Below, piece after piece: positions 27,874 through 38,709 of a DNA stretch of 64,000 nucleotides. The notes under the pieces are model-generated. The model saw nothing but the letters and a program-made list of their open reading frames with translations. It was not told where the DNA came from and ran no database searches. The first letter of the stretch is position 1; every line of letters begins with the position of its first letter. Made by a program: the position numbers and the translations under genes. The DNA is from Amycolatopsis palatopharyngis (lineage in GTDB: Bacteria; Actinomycetota; Actinomycetes; Mycobacteriales; Pseudonocardiaceae): the NCBI RefSeq assembly GCF_003385185.1, contig NZ_PQHZ01000002.1, positions 186,001-250,000 of the forward strand. Direction: 5' to 3'.

Positions 27874-28377
27874 ATGGGTGTAAGCCTGCCCAGTACCCAG
27901 TCCGCCGAGCGGGAATGGCTCGACGAGGCGGTGCGGCTCGCCACGGCCAGCGTGGCAAAGGGCGGTGGACCTTTCGGTGCCGTCGTCGTGTCCGGCGGGC
28001 GGGTCATCGCCACCGGCACCAACGAGGTGACCTCCACACTGGACCCGACGGCGCACGCCGAGGTGGTCGCCATCCGCGCCGCCTGTGCCGCCGTCGGAGA
28101 CTTCCGGCTGAACGGTTGTGTACTCGTCTCTTCCTGTGAACCGTGTCCGCTGTGTCTCTCGGCCGCGCTGTGGGCCCGGGTGGACCGGGTGCTCTACGGC
28201 GCGGACCGCGACGACGCCGCGGCGGCCGGCTTCGACGATCGCGAGTTCTACGACCTCTTCGGTAAGCCGAGGGAGCAATGGCCGATGCCGGTCGGCCAGC
28301 TGTCCACAACAGAGCAGTTGGGGCATATCGCCCCGTTCACCGCGTGGCAGGAGAAGCCGGACAAGCGCGAGTACTGA
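27874..28377 (+). CDS. guaD: Guanine deaminase (cytidine-deaminase fold)
   Basis: A 167-residue zinc deaminase. The zinc ligands are His and the catalytic Glu in PTAHAEVVAIRAAC and two cysteines in SSCEPCPLCLSA. The C-terminal FGKPREQWP...WQEKPDKREY resembles Bacillus GuaD, which swaps its C-terminus between subunits. It converts guanine to xanthine, the substrate of the upstream dehydrogenase. I chose ATG 27874 because of AAGGAG; an ATG at 27814 overlapping the previous stop would add 20 residues. Confidence 0.92.
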   Translation: MGVSLPSTQSAEREWLDEAVRLATASVAKGGGPFGAVVVSGGRVIATGTNEVTSTLDPTAHAEVVAIRAACAAVGDFRLNGCVLVSSCEPCPLCLSAALWARVDRVLYGADRDDAAAAGFDDREFYDLFGKPREQWPMPVGQLSTTEQLGHIAPFTAWQEKPDKREY

Positions 28378-28493
28378 CCGCTCGCGCCACCGCACGCGAA
28401 CCGCACCAGATCACCCGCGCGACAGCCCGGCTCCGGCAGGGCTGGCGATGCAGCACGCCCAGAATCCAGGCCACAACGACGTGGAGGACTGCC

Positions 28494-29942
28494 GTGACCG
28501 AGCTGCGCACGCAACGGCCGCATCAACCGCCCGAACCCGGGCGAGGACGAGCTTCGGCCATCGACCGCTATTTCAAGGTATCTGTCAGGGGCAGTACGTT
28601 TGGCCGAGAGGTGCGTGGAGGAATCACCACCTTCGTCGCCATGTGCTACATCGTGCTGCTCAACCCGCTCATCCTCGGGGCGTCGGCCGACATCACCGGT
28701 GCCAGGCTGACCACCGAGGAGATCACCACCGCGACCGCTCTGGCCGCGGGCGTCACCACGATCCTGATGGGCATCGTCGGCAACGCCCCGCTCGCGCTCG
28801 CCGCGGGACTCGGCGTCAACGGCATCGTCGCCTTCCAGCTCGCTCCCACGATGACCTGGGCACAGGCGTTCGGGCTCGTGGTGCTGGAAGGTGTCTGCAT
28901 CGTGCTGATGGCTGTCTCGGGCATTCGCGAGAAGATCATCAACGCGATACCGATGCCGTTGAAGACCGCTATCACCGTCGGTATCGGTCTCTACATCGCC
29001 CTGGTGGGCCTGGTCAGTGCCGGGTTCGTGACCAGGACGCCGGACTCGGCGAATTCGACCGTACCGGTCCGGATGGGCGAGGGCGGGCACCTGATCGGCT
29101 GGCCGATCGCGGTGTTCTGTATCGGCCTGCTGCTGATGGTCGTGCTGGTGAGCCGGGGAGTGGCCGGTGCGGTGCTGATCAGCATCGCTGCCGCCACCGT
29201 GCTCGCCGTGGCGGTCAACGAGATCTTCGCGGTGAGTGGATGGGGTCTGGTGGAACCGTCCATTCCGGATCACCTGGTGGCCAGCCCGGACTTCGGGTTG
29301 CTGGGGCAGGTGGACCTGTTCGGCGGGTTCGCCTCGGCCGGGGCGGTCACCGCGACCGTGTTCCTGTTCACCCTGGTTCTGTCCGGGTTCTTCGACGCGA
29401 TGGGGACGATCACCAGCGTGTCGGAGGAGGCCGGGCTGGTCCGGAACGGCCGGGTACAGGGAATGGGCCGGATCCTGATGGTCGACGGGTTCGGCGCACT
29501 GGCCGGCGGCGTCACTGGTTCCTCACCGAACACCGTCTTCCTCGAGTCGGCGGCAGGTGTCGGTGAAGGGGCGAGGACAGGTGTGGCGAGTGTGGTCACC
29601 GGTGGCCTGTTCACCGCGACCCTGTTCCTCACCCCGATCGCCGCGGTAGTGCCGGCGCAGGCCGCCGCCCCCGCGCTCGTGGTGATCGGCGGGATGATGA
29701 TGGCGCAGTGCGCCAAGGTCCCGTGGCAGGACATGGACTTCGCGATCCCGGTGTTCCTGACGATCGCGATAATCCCCTTCACCTACTCGATCACCAACGG
29801 TATCGGCGCGGGACTGGTTTCCTTCGTACTGATCAAGGTGGCCAAGCGCAGGCTGGGTGAGGTGGGCTGGATACTCGGCTCGCTGGCACTGGTGTTCTTC
29901 CTGTACTTCGCCGTGGAGGGCATCACCGCCGCGGTGCGATGA
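28494..29942 (+). CDS. NCS2-family purine permease
   Basis: A 482-residue permease with about 13 hydrophobic segments. Motifs FGREVRGGITTFVAMCYIVLLNPLILG, TALAAGVTTILMGIVGNAPLALAAGLGVNGIVAF and GALAGGVTGSSPNTVFLESAAGVGEGARTG are those of AzgA-type adenine/guanine/hypoxanthine transporters. The GTG at 28494 follows GGAGG. Placed after guanine deaminase, it probably supplies guanine or hypoxanthine to the operon. Confidence 0.95.
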   Translation: MTELRTQRPHQPPEPGRGRASAIDRYFKVSVRGSTFGREVRGGITTFVAMCYIVLLNPLILGASADITGARLTTEEITTATALAAGVTTILMGIVGNAPLALAAGLGVNGIVAFQLAPTMTWAQAFGLVVLEGVCIVLMAVSGIREKIINAIPMPLKTAITVGIGLYIALVGLVSAGFVTRTPDSANSTVPVRMGEGGHLIGWPIAVFCIGLLLMVVLVSRGVAGAVLISIAAATVLAVAVNEIFAVSGWGLVEPSIPDHLVASPDFGLLGQVDLFGGFASAGAVTATVFLFTLVLSGFFDAMGTITSVSEEAGLVRNGRVQGMGRILMVDGFGALAGGVTGSSPNTVFLESAAGVGEGARTGVASVVTGGLFTATLFLTPIAAVVPAQAAAPALVVIGGMMMAQCAKVPWQDMDFAIPVFLTIAIIPFTYSITNGIGAGLVSFVLIKVAKRRLGEVGWILGSLALVFFLYFAVEGITAAVR

Positions 29943-29963
29943 TGCCGGGCCACGGGACCGCGT

Positions 29964-29997
29964 TTCGTGCCGAGGGGGTGTGCCCGTGAGGCACGAA
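29964..29997. terminator. Hairpin after the purine permease gene
   Basis: TTCGTGCC at 29964-29971 pairs with GGCACGAA at 29990-29997. The loop can form an inner GGG/CCC stem. It starts 22 bases after the permease stop. No T-run follows. Confidence 0.4.
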
Positions 29998-30061
29998 CAG
30001 CGGGCGAACCGGTGACCGCATCACCCGACTCTTGACCAAGACGCTCGAGAAAGGGCTCGTG

Positions 30062-30451
30062 ATGGCACTGATGTTCCTCAACGGTGGCGGGATGCGCGGT
30101 GGGCCGCTGCACGAACAGTTGCAGGGCGCGCCCCTGCTGTGTGTCGCGCGCAGTGCGCCCAGGTACCGGTACTTCTCCGTCGGCGACCGGTTCCCGGCCA
30201 TGTACGAGGTCGCCGAGGGCGGGGGCAGTGTGCTCGGCGAGGTCTACGACCTGCCCCTGGCCGTTCTGCGGGAGCACCTGATTCCGGCCGAGCCGCCCGA
30301 ACTGGAGATCGGTGTCATCGAACTCTCCGATGGCGCTTCGTGTCTCGCCACCGTACTGCGTCAGTCGTTCGTGGACAGTCCGGAGCTGGTGGACATCACG
30401 GCCTACGGGGACTGGCGGGCCTACCGTGGGACGAGTGCCTCCGGATCGTAA
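30062..30451 (+). CDS. Allophanate-hydrolase-related protein
   Basis: A 129-residue protein resembling the C-terminal domain of AtzF-type allophanate hydrolase and gamma-glutamylcyclotransferase folds: MFLNGGGMRGGPLHEQL, YFSVGDRFPAMYEV, GSVLGEVYDLP, LEIGVIELSDG and the end DITAYGDWRAYRG. The amidase domain is not attached. With the purine genes upstream it may help in late steps of purine nitrogen release, but the reaction is unknown. Its last 31 bases overlap the convergent gene. Confidence 0.8.
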   Translation: MALMFLNGGGMRGGPLHEQLQGAPLLCVARSAPRYRYFSVGDRFPAMYEVAEGGGSVLGEVYDLPLAVLREHLIPAEPPELEIGVIELSDGASCLATVLRQSFVDSPELVDITAYGDWRAYRGTSASGS

Positions 30452-31992
30452 CGGCAGCTCGCGTCCCACAGCAGGAACGACTGGATCCCGGCGTCCGCCG
30501 CCGCCTTGATCTGTGCCCTGATCTCCTCCGGACCGTAGGCCTCACCGAGACTGAACGCCTGCAGCCACGGGATGACGGCCGTCGAGCCGTCCCCCTTGGC
30601 CGCCAGCTTGGCGAAGTCCTGCAGCGACCGTTTGGTGATCGCGTACGGCTCGCTTTCCGGGTTGGCGACTCCGTACTCGCCCGGGCCCCAATGCGACGGG
30701 TACACCATGGGCGCGACGTAGTCGGCGTGCTCGGACATGGCTGGAATGTCCTGGGCTATCTGGGTCGGGCGGGTGGCGGCGATTCCGAAGACCGAGACAC
30801 CGAGCAGCGCCCCGTGCCGGTGGACGACGGGGCGGGTCTGCCCGACGAAGTCCGCGACCGCCTGTTCGGGAGTCGTGGTGATCCCTGGGAAGCGCATCTG
30901 CGCGATCGCGCCGTCCGGGCGGCGGATGTAGTCGTACAGGATCTCGTCGAATCCCAGTTTGGCGGCCTCCTCGGCGATCGCCACGTTGTACGCGCGCACG
31001 TCGGGGTTGGCGAAGTTGGTGAACGCGTACTCGCCGTACCCGCCCGTCCACGGGGTGCCGTTCGCCCGTTGCACGACCCGGTCCCGGTGCCCGTTCTCCC
31101 AGGAGTGCTTGCCGAGAATCGGATCCCGGAACGCCACTATCCTGCCCACCACCCGGACGCCGGCCTGGTGCAGCTGGTCGAGTGCGGCCCTGGCGTCGTA
31201 GTGGTCGCGGGTCGCGCCGATCTCCCGTGCGAGCGGGACCGCGGACTGGTAGCCGATCTCCCCGCTCTCGTCCTTGATGTCCAGTTGGACCGTGTCGATG
31301 CGCTTCTCCCTGGCCAGCTGCAGTACCGGGTCGCGCAGCGAAGGGGCACTCCATGCGCTCGCGCTCATGTGCACGGCGCGCATTCCGGGGTGGCGTACGG
31401 GAATGCCCATCTCCTCGGTCGCGGCGTTGCCGGCCTTGTCCCTGGCCTCGACGGTGACGGTGGTGGTTCCGGGTTCGGTGCGCGCGGTGAAGGTGCCGTC
31501 CTCGGCCAGGGGCACCGGTTTGCCCTGTACGTGTACGGAGGAAGCCTTACCCGCGCTGCCGTGGACCTGGGCCGCGACGTTCGGTTCTACCGGTTCCACG
31601 GGGTTGACCGACAGTTCGGGTGGAGTCCTGTCCACGGAGAAGATGCGCAGCGACTCGCCTGCTGGAAGTGCGGCGATCCGGTGCGGGAGCCGCACCACGA
31701 GGGTGTGCACGCCCTCGGCGAGTTCCGGTGCGTTCAGCCGCAGCAGATCGCCTTCCCGCTCGACCGGTGCCGCCGCTCCGTCGAGCAGGACCTCGGCGCG
31801 TTCGATGTCGCCGCTCGTGCTGATGGTGACCTCGTCCAGCACAGCCGGGGTGACGATGTCGCCGTTGCCGAGCGCGGTCACGGAGACGTCGGGTCGCATC
31901 GTGATCGCCACCGACACGACGGCCGCCGCGGCGGCCAGTACCGCGGCGGCGAGAACGAGCAGGGTGCTCCGGACAAAGGAACTCGACGCCAT
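30421..31992 (-). CDS. Secreted putative glycoside hydrolase (DUF4015-like)
   Basis: A 523-residue protein with an N-terminal membrane anchor or signal (STLLVLAAAVLAAAAAVVSVAIT). Two beta-type domains cover about 40-210, including Ig-like VEPNVAAQVHGSAGKASSVHVQGKPVPL. The TIM-barrel at about 220-515 has DTVQLDIKDESGEIGYQS, WTGGYGEYAFTNFANPDVRAYN, FDEILYDYIRRPDG and YVAPMVYPSHWGPGEYG. The barrel is that of putative GH13-related hydrolases annotated DUF4015. The start is ATG after GGAGGTGGAG. It is divergent from a polysaccharide deacetylase, so both may act on wall polymers. Confidence 0.88.
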   Translation of the reverse strand: MASSSFVRSTLLVLAAAVLAAAAAVVSVAITMRPDVSVTALGNGDIVTPAVLDEVTISTSGDIERAEVLLDGAAAPVEREGDLLRLNAPELAEGVHTLVVRLPHRIAALPAGESLRIFSVDRTPPELSVNPVEPVEPNVAAQVHGSAGKASSVHVQGKPVPLAEDGTFTARTEPGTTTVTVEARDKAGNAATEEMGIPVRHPGMRAVHMSASAWSAPSLRDPVLQLAREKRIDTVQLDIKDESGEIGYQSAVPLAREIGATRDHYDARAALDQLHQAGVRVVGRIVAFRDPILGKHSWENGHRDRVVQRANGTPWTGGYGEYAFTNFANPDVRAYNVAIAEEAAKLGFDEILYDYIRRPDGAIAQMRFPGITTTPEQAVADFVGQTRPVVHRHGALLGVSVFGIAATRPTQIAQDIPAMSEHADYVAPMVYPSHWGPGEYGVANPESEPYAITKRSLQDFAKLAAKGDGSTAVIPWLQAFSLGEAYGPEEIRAQIKAAADAGIQSFLLWDASCRYDPEALVPR

Positions 31993-32124
31993 CACTCCAC
32001 CTCCGGTCTCGCGCGGTCGTGCTGTCCGAGTACCCGTAGGACGACGTTTTCCCACCGATCGGCGAGATCCCCCCGGTCGAGTGATTGGACTGCGTGGCGG
32101 AGGTCCCGCTCTTACGTTGCTGGT

Positions 32125-33147
32125 ATGGGCATTCCTCGGCTGATCGCCTCGGCGACGACAGTGCTGCTCCTGACCGGCTGCGGCGGAGGCCTGTCCCCAC
32201 CGGTCGAGGAGCTGGTCGGATCCAGCAGCCCCGCGCCGGCCTCCGGGGACCAACAGCCTCCGGTCGCCGCCGTGCGACCCGCGGACGTACGAGCGAACGA
32301 ACTCGGTGTGGTTCCGGTGCTGATGTACCACCGGATCATCGCGAAACCGAGTTCGGTCTACGACCGCACGCCCGCGGATTTCAGGGCCGAACTCGAACGG
32401 CTGGCGCGGACGGACTACGTGCCGATCACCACAGCGGACTTCGTCACTGGAAAGATCGACATTCCCGCCGGCAAGCACCCCGTGGTGCTGACATTCGACG
32501 ACGGTGACCCCAGTACGTTCGCCCTCGGCCAGGACGGCGAGCCCGCGAAGGGAACGGCCGTGCGAATCCTCCAGGAGGTGGCCGCCGCGAATCCGGGTTT
32601 TCGTCCCGTCGCGAGCTTCTACATCAACGCCGATCCGTTCGGAGGCGGTGCCGCGGGCCGAGAGGCACTGGCCTGGTTGCACGGCCACGGCTTCGAGATC
32701 GGCAACCACACATACGGGCACACGAATCTGAGCTCGGTCTCGGACGGCGAAGCACGGCAGGACATCGCACGCGGTGACGAGGCGATTCGGCAGGCGCTGC
32801 CCGGCTACCGCCCCACCACGCTGGCACTGCCGTTCGGCGCGCGGTCCGGGACGGACGGACTCGTGCTGCGCGGGACGGGGTACGACTACGCCGGTGCGCT
32901 GCTCGTCGGCGCGAACCCGGCTCCTTCGCCGTACTCGGTGGACTTCGATCCGGAGGCCATCCCGCGGATTCGATCCCAGGGCGCGGACGGCGAGGAGGCG
33001 AAGTACGGCTCGACGGTCTGGCTCGACGAACTCGAGGCCGATCCCGGCGGCCGCTACACCTCCGATGGGGACCCGAAGGTCATTTCCTATCCGGAGGGCA
33101 CCGGATCGCCCGCCGAGCGGTTCGCGGCGAGGGCCGTGGCCTACTGA
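32125..33147 (+). CDS. Polysaccharide deacetylase lipoprotein
   Basis: A 340-residue protein with a lipoprotein signal (IASATTVLLLTGCGGG, lipobox LTGC) and a NodB-type deacetylase domain. Motif 1 is VLTFDDGDPSTF, motif 2 is EIGNHTYGHTNLSS, and LALPFGARSG is a later barrel motif. The metal-binding Asp and two His are present. It would remove acetyl groups from surface polysaccharide or peptidoglycan. It is divergent from the hydrolase gene, with a 132-base promoter gap. Confidence 0.92.
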   Translation: MGIPRLIASATTVLLLTGCGGGLSPPVEELVGSSSPAPASGDQQPPVAAVRPADVRANELGVVPVLMYHRIIAKPSSVYDRTPADFRAELERLARTDYVPITTADFVTGKIDIPAGKHPVVLTFDDGDPSTFALGQDGEPAKGTAVRILQEVAAANPGFRPVASFYINADPFGGGAAGREALAWLHGHGFEIGNHTYGHTNLSSVSDGEARQDIARGDEAIRQALPGYRPTTLALPFGARSGTDGLVLRGTGYDYAGALLVGANPAPSPYSVDFDPEAIPRIRSQGADGEEAKYGSTVWLDELEADPGGRYTSDGDPKVISYPEGTGSPAERFAARAVAY

Positions 33148-33156
33148 GCCGCTGCC

Positions 33157-35222
<2,066 letters not shown>

Positions 35223-35228
35223 ACATGT

Positions 35229-35277
35229 CCCCAATGTGGCATTGGGGTACTTCAACGTCCCCAATGCCACATTGGGG
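35229..35277. repeat. Family A palindrome pair
   Basis: Cores at 35229-35247 (TGG centre) and 35259-35277 (CCA centre), 30 bp apart and mutually inverted. The linker is TACTTCAACGT. The pair sits seven bases after the stop of the small desaturase-operon gene and before the fadH inverted repeat. Confidence 0.95.
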
Positions 35278-35283
35278 ACATCC

Positions 35284-35505
35284 TCAGCCTTGGTCGGGGG
35301 ACTCGCGAGGGGCGCGCAGCTCGTCGGCTTGGGCGCGCTGAGCAGCCTCGCGCATCTCGATCAGGTCGGTCAGCCAGTCGCCGGTCTCCCTGGCGACGTC
35401 GCGGACCGCGCCGGTCACGATGGTCGCGATGTTGCCGATGTGCGTCGCTGCCGACTCGGTCAGCTCCTGCACGGTGTCCTTCTGGCTCTCGAACCGACCC
35501 ACCAT
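35284..35505 (-). CDS. Small conserved protein of the desaturase operon
   Basis: A 73-residue protein, not recognised by function. It is mostly one amphipathic helix region (VQELTESAATHIGNIATIVTGAVRDVARETGDWLTDLIEM) followed by a charged tail (REAAQRAQADELR). The ATG at 35505 has AAGGA upstream. It begins 11 bases after the desaturase stop, so it is the third gene of that operon. A membrane-surface partner of the desaturase is a reasonable guess. Confidence 0.75.
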   Translation of the reverse strand: MVGRFESQKDTVQELTESAATHIGNIATIVTGAVRDVARETGDWLTDLIEMREAAQRAQADELRAPRESPDQG

Positions 35506-35516
35506 GTTCGTAATCC

Positions 35517-36653
35517 TTACGCAGCCGTGCGTGCCTTGTCGCGGTCCAGGGTAGAGCCAGCGTCGTCCGGTCCGCTCGGAGCGACGTTCCCGCGAACGCC
35601 CGGCAGCGCGAGCTTGACGAGTTTCTTCGCCACCGAGCCGAGCTGCCTGCCCAGCGAGCCGGTGTTGTACGGCAGGCCGTACTTCTCGCAGATCGCCCGC
35701 ACCTCGTCGGCGATCTGCGGGTACCGCCGTGCCGGGATGTCGGGGAACAGGTGGTGCTCGATCTGGTGCGAGAGGTTGCCGGAGAGGATGTGGAACAGCT
35801 TTCCTCCGGAAATGTTGGCCGAACCGAGAATCTGCCGGAGATACCACTGACCCCGTGTCTCGTTCTCGGTCTCCTCCTCGGTGAAACTTTCGACATCCGC
35901 GGGGAAGTGGCCGCAGAAGATGATCGAGAACGCCCACAGGTTGCGCGTCAGGTTCGCCGTCGCGTTGCCGAGGAAGGTCAGCGGCGCGAGCGGGCCGGTC
36001 AGCAGCGGGAACAGGACGTAGTCCTTACCGATCTGCCGGGAGGCCTTGCGGATCATCTTCTCCCGCGCCTCCTTGGTGTCGGCCCAGGTGCGCTCACCCT
36101 TGACGATCCGCTCGAACTCCAGGTCGTGCAGCATGACGCCCCACTGGAAGAACACCGCGAGCAGTACCGCGTACACCGGATTGCCGAGGTAGTACGGGTG
36201 CCACTTCTGCTCGGGATCGATCCGCAGAACGCCGTAGCCGATGTCGCGGTCTTTGTCGAGGATGTTCGTGTAGGTGTGGTGGATGTAGTTGTGCGAATGC
36301 CGCCAGTTCTCCGCGGGGGCCACCGTGTCCCACTCGAACTTCTGTGAACTCAGCGCCGGGTCCCGCGTCCAGTCGTACTGGCCGTGCATGACGTTGTGGC
36401 CGATCTCCATGTTGTCCAGGATCTTGGACAGCGAGAGCGCGCCGACCCCGGCGATCCACGCGGGCGGGAAGAAGCCGGCGAACAGCAGACCTCTGCCGAG
36501 GATCTCCAGTCCGCGCTGGGTCTTGATGACGTTGTGGATGTAGTCGACATCCTCCTTGCCGAGGTCGGCCACGACCCGCTGCCGGATGGTGTCCAGTTCG
36601 CGGCCGAATTCCTCGACCTGTTCGGGGGTGAGTCGGTCCTGCAGTCCAGTCAT
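35517..36653 (-). CDS. Membrane acyl-CoA desaturase (DesA3-like)
   Basis: A 378-residue membrane di-iron desaturase. The three histidine boxes are EIGHNVMHGQYDW, HSHNYIHHTYTN and HQIEHHLFPD. Hydrophobic pairs lie around FFPPAWIAGVGAL, VYAVLLAVFFQWGVML and LLTGPLAPLTFLG. It introduces a double bond into a fatty acyl chain, probably stearoyl-CoA delta-9. The ATG at 36653 follows AAGGG; the frame extends upstream without conserved content. The electron donor is encoded just upstream. Confidence 0.94.
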   Translation of the reverse strand: MTGLQDRLTPEQVEEFGRELDTIRQRVVADLGKEDVDYIHNVIKTQRGLEILGRGLLFAGFFPPAWIAGVGALSLSKILDNMEIGHNVMHGQYDWTRDPALSSQKFEWDTVAPAENWRHSHNYIHHTYTNILDKDRDIGYGVLRIDPEQKWHPYYLGNPVYAVLLAVFFQWGVMLHDLEFERIVKGERTWADTKEAREKMIRKASRQIGKDYVLFPLLTGPLAPLTFLGNATANLTRNLWAFSIIFCGHFPADVESFTEEETENETRGQWYLRQILGSANISGGKLFHILSGNLSHQIEHHLFPDIPARRYPQIADEVRAICEKYGLPYNTGSLGRQLGSVAKKLVKLALPGVRGNVAPSGPDDAGSTLDRDKARTAA

Positions 36654-36726
36654 GGTGGGCCCTTCTTCGCAGTAGTCGGTCGTCGTCGAGTACTCGGTGT
36701 GCTGTCCAGTTCTCGCCACGCCGTAC

Positions 36727-37836
36727 TCAGGCGTTGATCTCGACGTCCCCGACGGGAACGGAGATACACAGCTGAATCTCTTCGTTCTCCTCTTCGGACA
36801 TCTCGCCGGAGAGGGCGTTGCGTACGCAGCCAGTGGTCTTCACCTTGGTGCAGGAAAAGCAGATCCCCATCCGGCAGCCGTGCTCCGGGCGGAGGCCGGC
36901 GTCCTCGGCCTGTTCGAGGATCGGCTTGCCGGAGTTCTGTGCCTCGGCGCCACTGTGGGCGAAGCGAAGCGTGCCGACGGCGTCGCCGGTGTCGAGCATG
37001 AGTTTGGGCGGGGTGAACTCTTCGGTGTGCAGGTGTTCGCTCAAACCCTCCTTGGCGAATACCGAGCGGACGGAGTCCATCAGTGGAGTGGGTCCGCACA
37101 GGTAGGTCTGCGCCTCGGTGTACCAGGGTGCGGCGCTGCGCAGATGCCGCGCGGAGAAGAACCCGTGCAGATCGGCGCCCCGCTTCGCGTGGGTGTAGGC
37201 GATGGCGACCCGCGTCCTGCCGTGCTCGGTCGCCAGCGCGGCCAGTTCCCGCCGGTAGAGCACGTTGTCGGCCGTGTTGGCGTAGTGCAGGAAGGTGATC
37301 TCCCCCGGATACCCCTCGTCCACCAGTGTGCGCAGCATCGACAGCACCGGCGTGATTCCGCTGCCGCCGCTGATCAGCAGCACCTTCTCCGGTCGCGGCT
37401 GCGGCATCGTGAAGCCGCCGTCGGGCTGGGAGAGTCCGAGGACCATTCCTGGCGCGGCGTTCTCTTGCAGGTGGCGGGAGACCAGTCCCTGGGGATCCGC
37501 CTTGATCGTGAGTTCGAGCCTGCCGTCGGGGCGCCGCTCGGAACAGGCTGGGGAGTAGCAGCGGGTCCGGCGCACACCGTCGATGTCCACCGAGACGCGC
37601 ACGTACTGCCCCGCGCTGAAGCCGCGCCAGGCCCGGCTGGGGCGGATCGTGAGGGTGACGGTGTCGGCCGTCTGGTGCCGTACCTCGGTGACGACCCCGC
37701 GGATCTCCCTGCGCACCAGCATCGGGTCGAGGAGTTCGAGGTAACGGTCCATTCCGTGCGGGGTGAGCAGCGCCTCGGCGATCGAGGCCAGCTTGCCCGC
37801 TCCCCGCCGTGTCCGTTTCGGCAGCAGCGCTGTCAT
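36727..37836 (-). CDS. Ferredoxin reductase partner of the desaturase
   Basis: A 369-residue flavin/iron-sulfur reductase like Mycobacterium Rv3230c. It has an FAD domain (FSAGQYVRVSVDIDGVRRTRCYSPA), an NAD(P)H domain (VLLISGGSGITPVLSMLRTL; YLCGPTPLMDSV) and a C-terminal 2Fe-2S domain (HGCRMGICFSC, then a cysteine in IQLCIS). It delivers electrons from NADPH to the desaturase 73 bases downstream. The ATG at 37836 follows GGGAG. The promoter region holds a TetR-type operator shared with the divergent regulator. Confidence 0.94.
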   Translation of the reverse strand: MTALLPKRTRRGAGKLASIAEALLTPHGMDRYLELLDPMLVRREIRGVVTEVRHQTADTVTLTIRPSRAWRGFSAGQYVRVSVDIDGVRRTRCYSPACSERRPDGRLELTIKADPQGLVSRHLQENAAPGMVLGLSQPDGGFTMPQPRPEKVLLISGGSGITPVLSMLRTLVDEGYPGEITFLHYANTADNVLYRRELAALATEHGRTRVAIAYTHAKRGADLHGFFSARHLRSAAPWYTEAQTYLCGPTPLMDSVRSVFAKEGLSEHLHTEEFTPPKLMLDTGDAVGTLRFAHSGAEAQNSGKPILEQAEDAGLRPEHGCRMGICFSCTKVKTTGCVRNALSGEMSEEENEEIQLCISVPVGDVEINA

Positions 37837-37883
37837 GACATCTCCCACATCGGTGCCCGGGTTGGCAGGCGTCCTTGTATTAC

Positions 37884-37916
37884 AGTGAACACTTGTACAC
37901 TCACTAGTGGAGTGTA
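37884..37916. promoter_or_regulatory. TetR operator of the desaturase promoter
   Basis: Two overlapping palindromes. AGTGAAC-N4-GTACACT lies at 37884-37901 and TACACTC-N7-GAGTGTA at 37896-37916. They lie in the 121-base divergent gap between the reductase operon and the TetR gene. The first resembles the AGTGNAC...GTNCACT sites of DesT-type desaturase regulators. Binding by the neighbouring TetR is inferred. Confidence 0.7.
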
Positions 37917-37957
37917 TGTCCACGACAGCTGTCAACCGGAGAGGGAGGTGATGTGAC

Positions 37958-38620
37958 GTGAGCAATACCGCAAGTACGGTTGCGGTCGTGTCCACCGAGT
38001 CCGTGAGCCGTCAGGAACGTAAGCAGCGCACCAGACAGGCGCTGCTGAACTCGGCGCTGGAGCTGCTGGCGGACCGTGGGTTCGCCAGCTTGAGCCTGCG
38101 CGAGGTCACCAAACGGGCCGGAATCGTGCCCACCGCGTTCTACCGGCACTTCGAGTCGATGGACGAGCTCGGCGTGGCGCTGGTCGAGGAGGCCATGCGG
38201 ACCCTGCGCAGGATGATCCGGGCGGCCCGCGACGACGTCACCAGTTACGCCGGGCTGATCCACGCCTCCGTGGCCATCCTGTTCGAGCACGTCCGCGCGC
38301 ACGAGGAGCACTTCCGCTTCCTCACCAGGGAACGCTACGGCGGGGCCGGTCCCGTGCAGCAGGCGATCAGCACCGAACTCAGGCTGTTCGCCAGCGAACT
38401 CGCGGTCGATCTGGCCCGCTTCGACTACCTGCGCGAGTGGACCACCGAGGACCTGCACATGATGGCCGACCTGATCGTCACGGCCATGCTGTCGACCGTG
38501 GTCGAACTGATCGAGGCGCGGCCCCGCGACGCGGAGACCGACGAACGGATCGTGCGCACCGCCCGCAAACGCCTCCGGCTCATCGTGCTCGGCGCCGCCA
38601 GCTGGCGCAGTAAGCCCTGA
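37958..38620 (+). CDS. TetR-family regulator of the desaturase operon
   Basis: A 220-residue TetR protein. The HTH is RQALLNSALELLADRGFASLSLREVTKRAGIVPTAFYRHF (about residues 26-65), followed by an all-helical ligand domain. The GTG start follows GAGGGAGGTG. It is divergent from the desaturase operon with two palindromes in between, so it probably senses acyl-CoA and adjusts unsaturation. The FYRHF form matches fatty-acid-responsive members. Confidence 0.92.
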   Translation: MSNTASTVAVVSTESVSRQERKQRTRQALLNSALELLADRGFASLSLREVTKRAGIVPTAFYRHFESMDELGVALVEEAMRTLRRMIRAARDDVTSYAGLIHASVAILFEHVRAHEEHFRFLTRERYGGAGPVQQAISTELRLFASELAVDLARFDYLREWTTEDLHMMADLIVTAMLSTVVELIEARPRDAETDERIVRTARKRLRLIVLGAASWRSKP

Positions 38621-38709
38621 CAGAGTTCGCAAACAGCCCTTGAGTCGCTGCCGCGAGCCGGTGTCGTCGTGGTAAACCTGGTGATCGCGATTACAGTGAC
38701 GGAGGTCTC

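Noticed and set aside
25586..27958. 790-codon open frame antisense to the molybdopterin subunit
   Set aside because: Same codon-bias effect; the + strand protein carries all family motifs.
30139..32124. A 1002-codon frame reaching upstream of the deacetylase
   Set aside because: The upstream 660 codons are antisense to the glycosidase gene; the lipoprotein signal at 32125 marks the true start.
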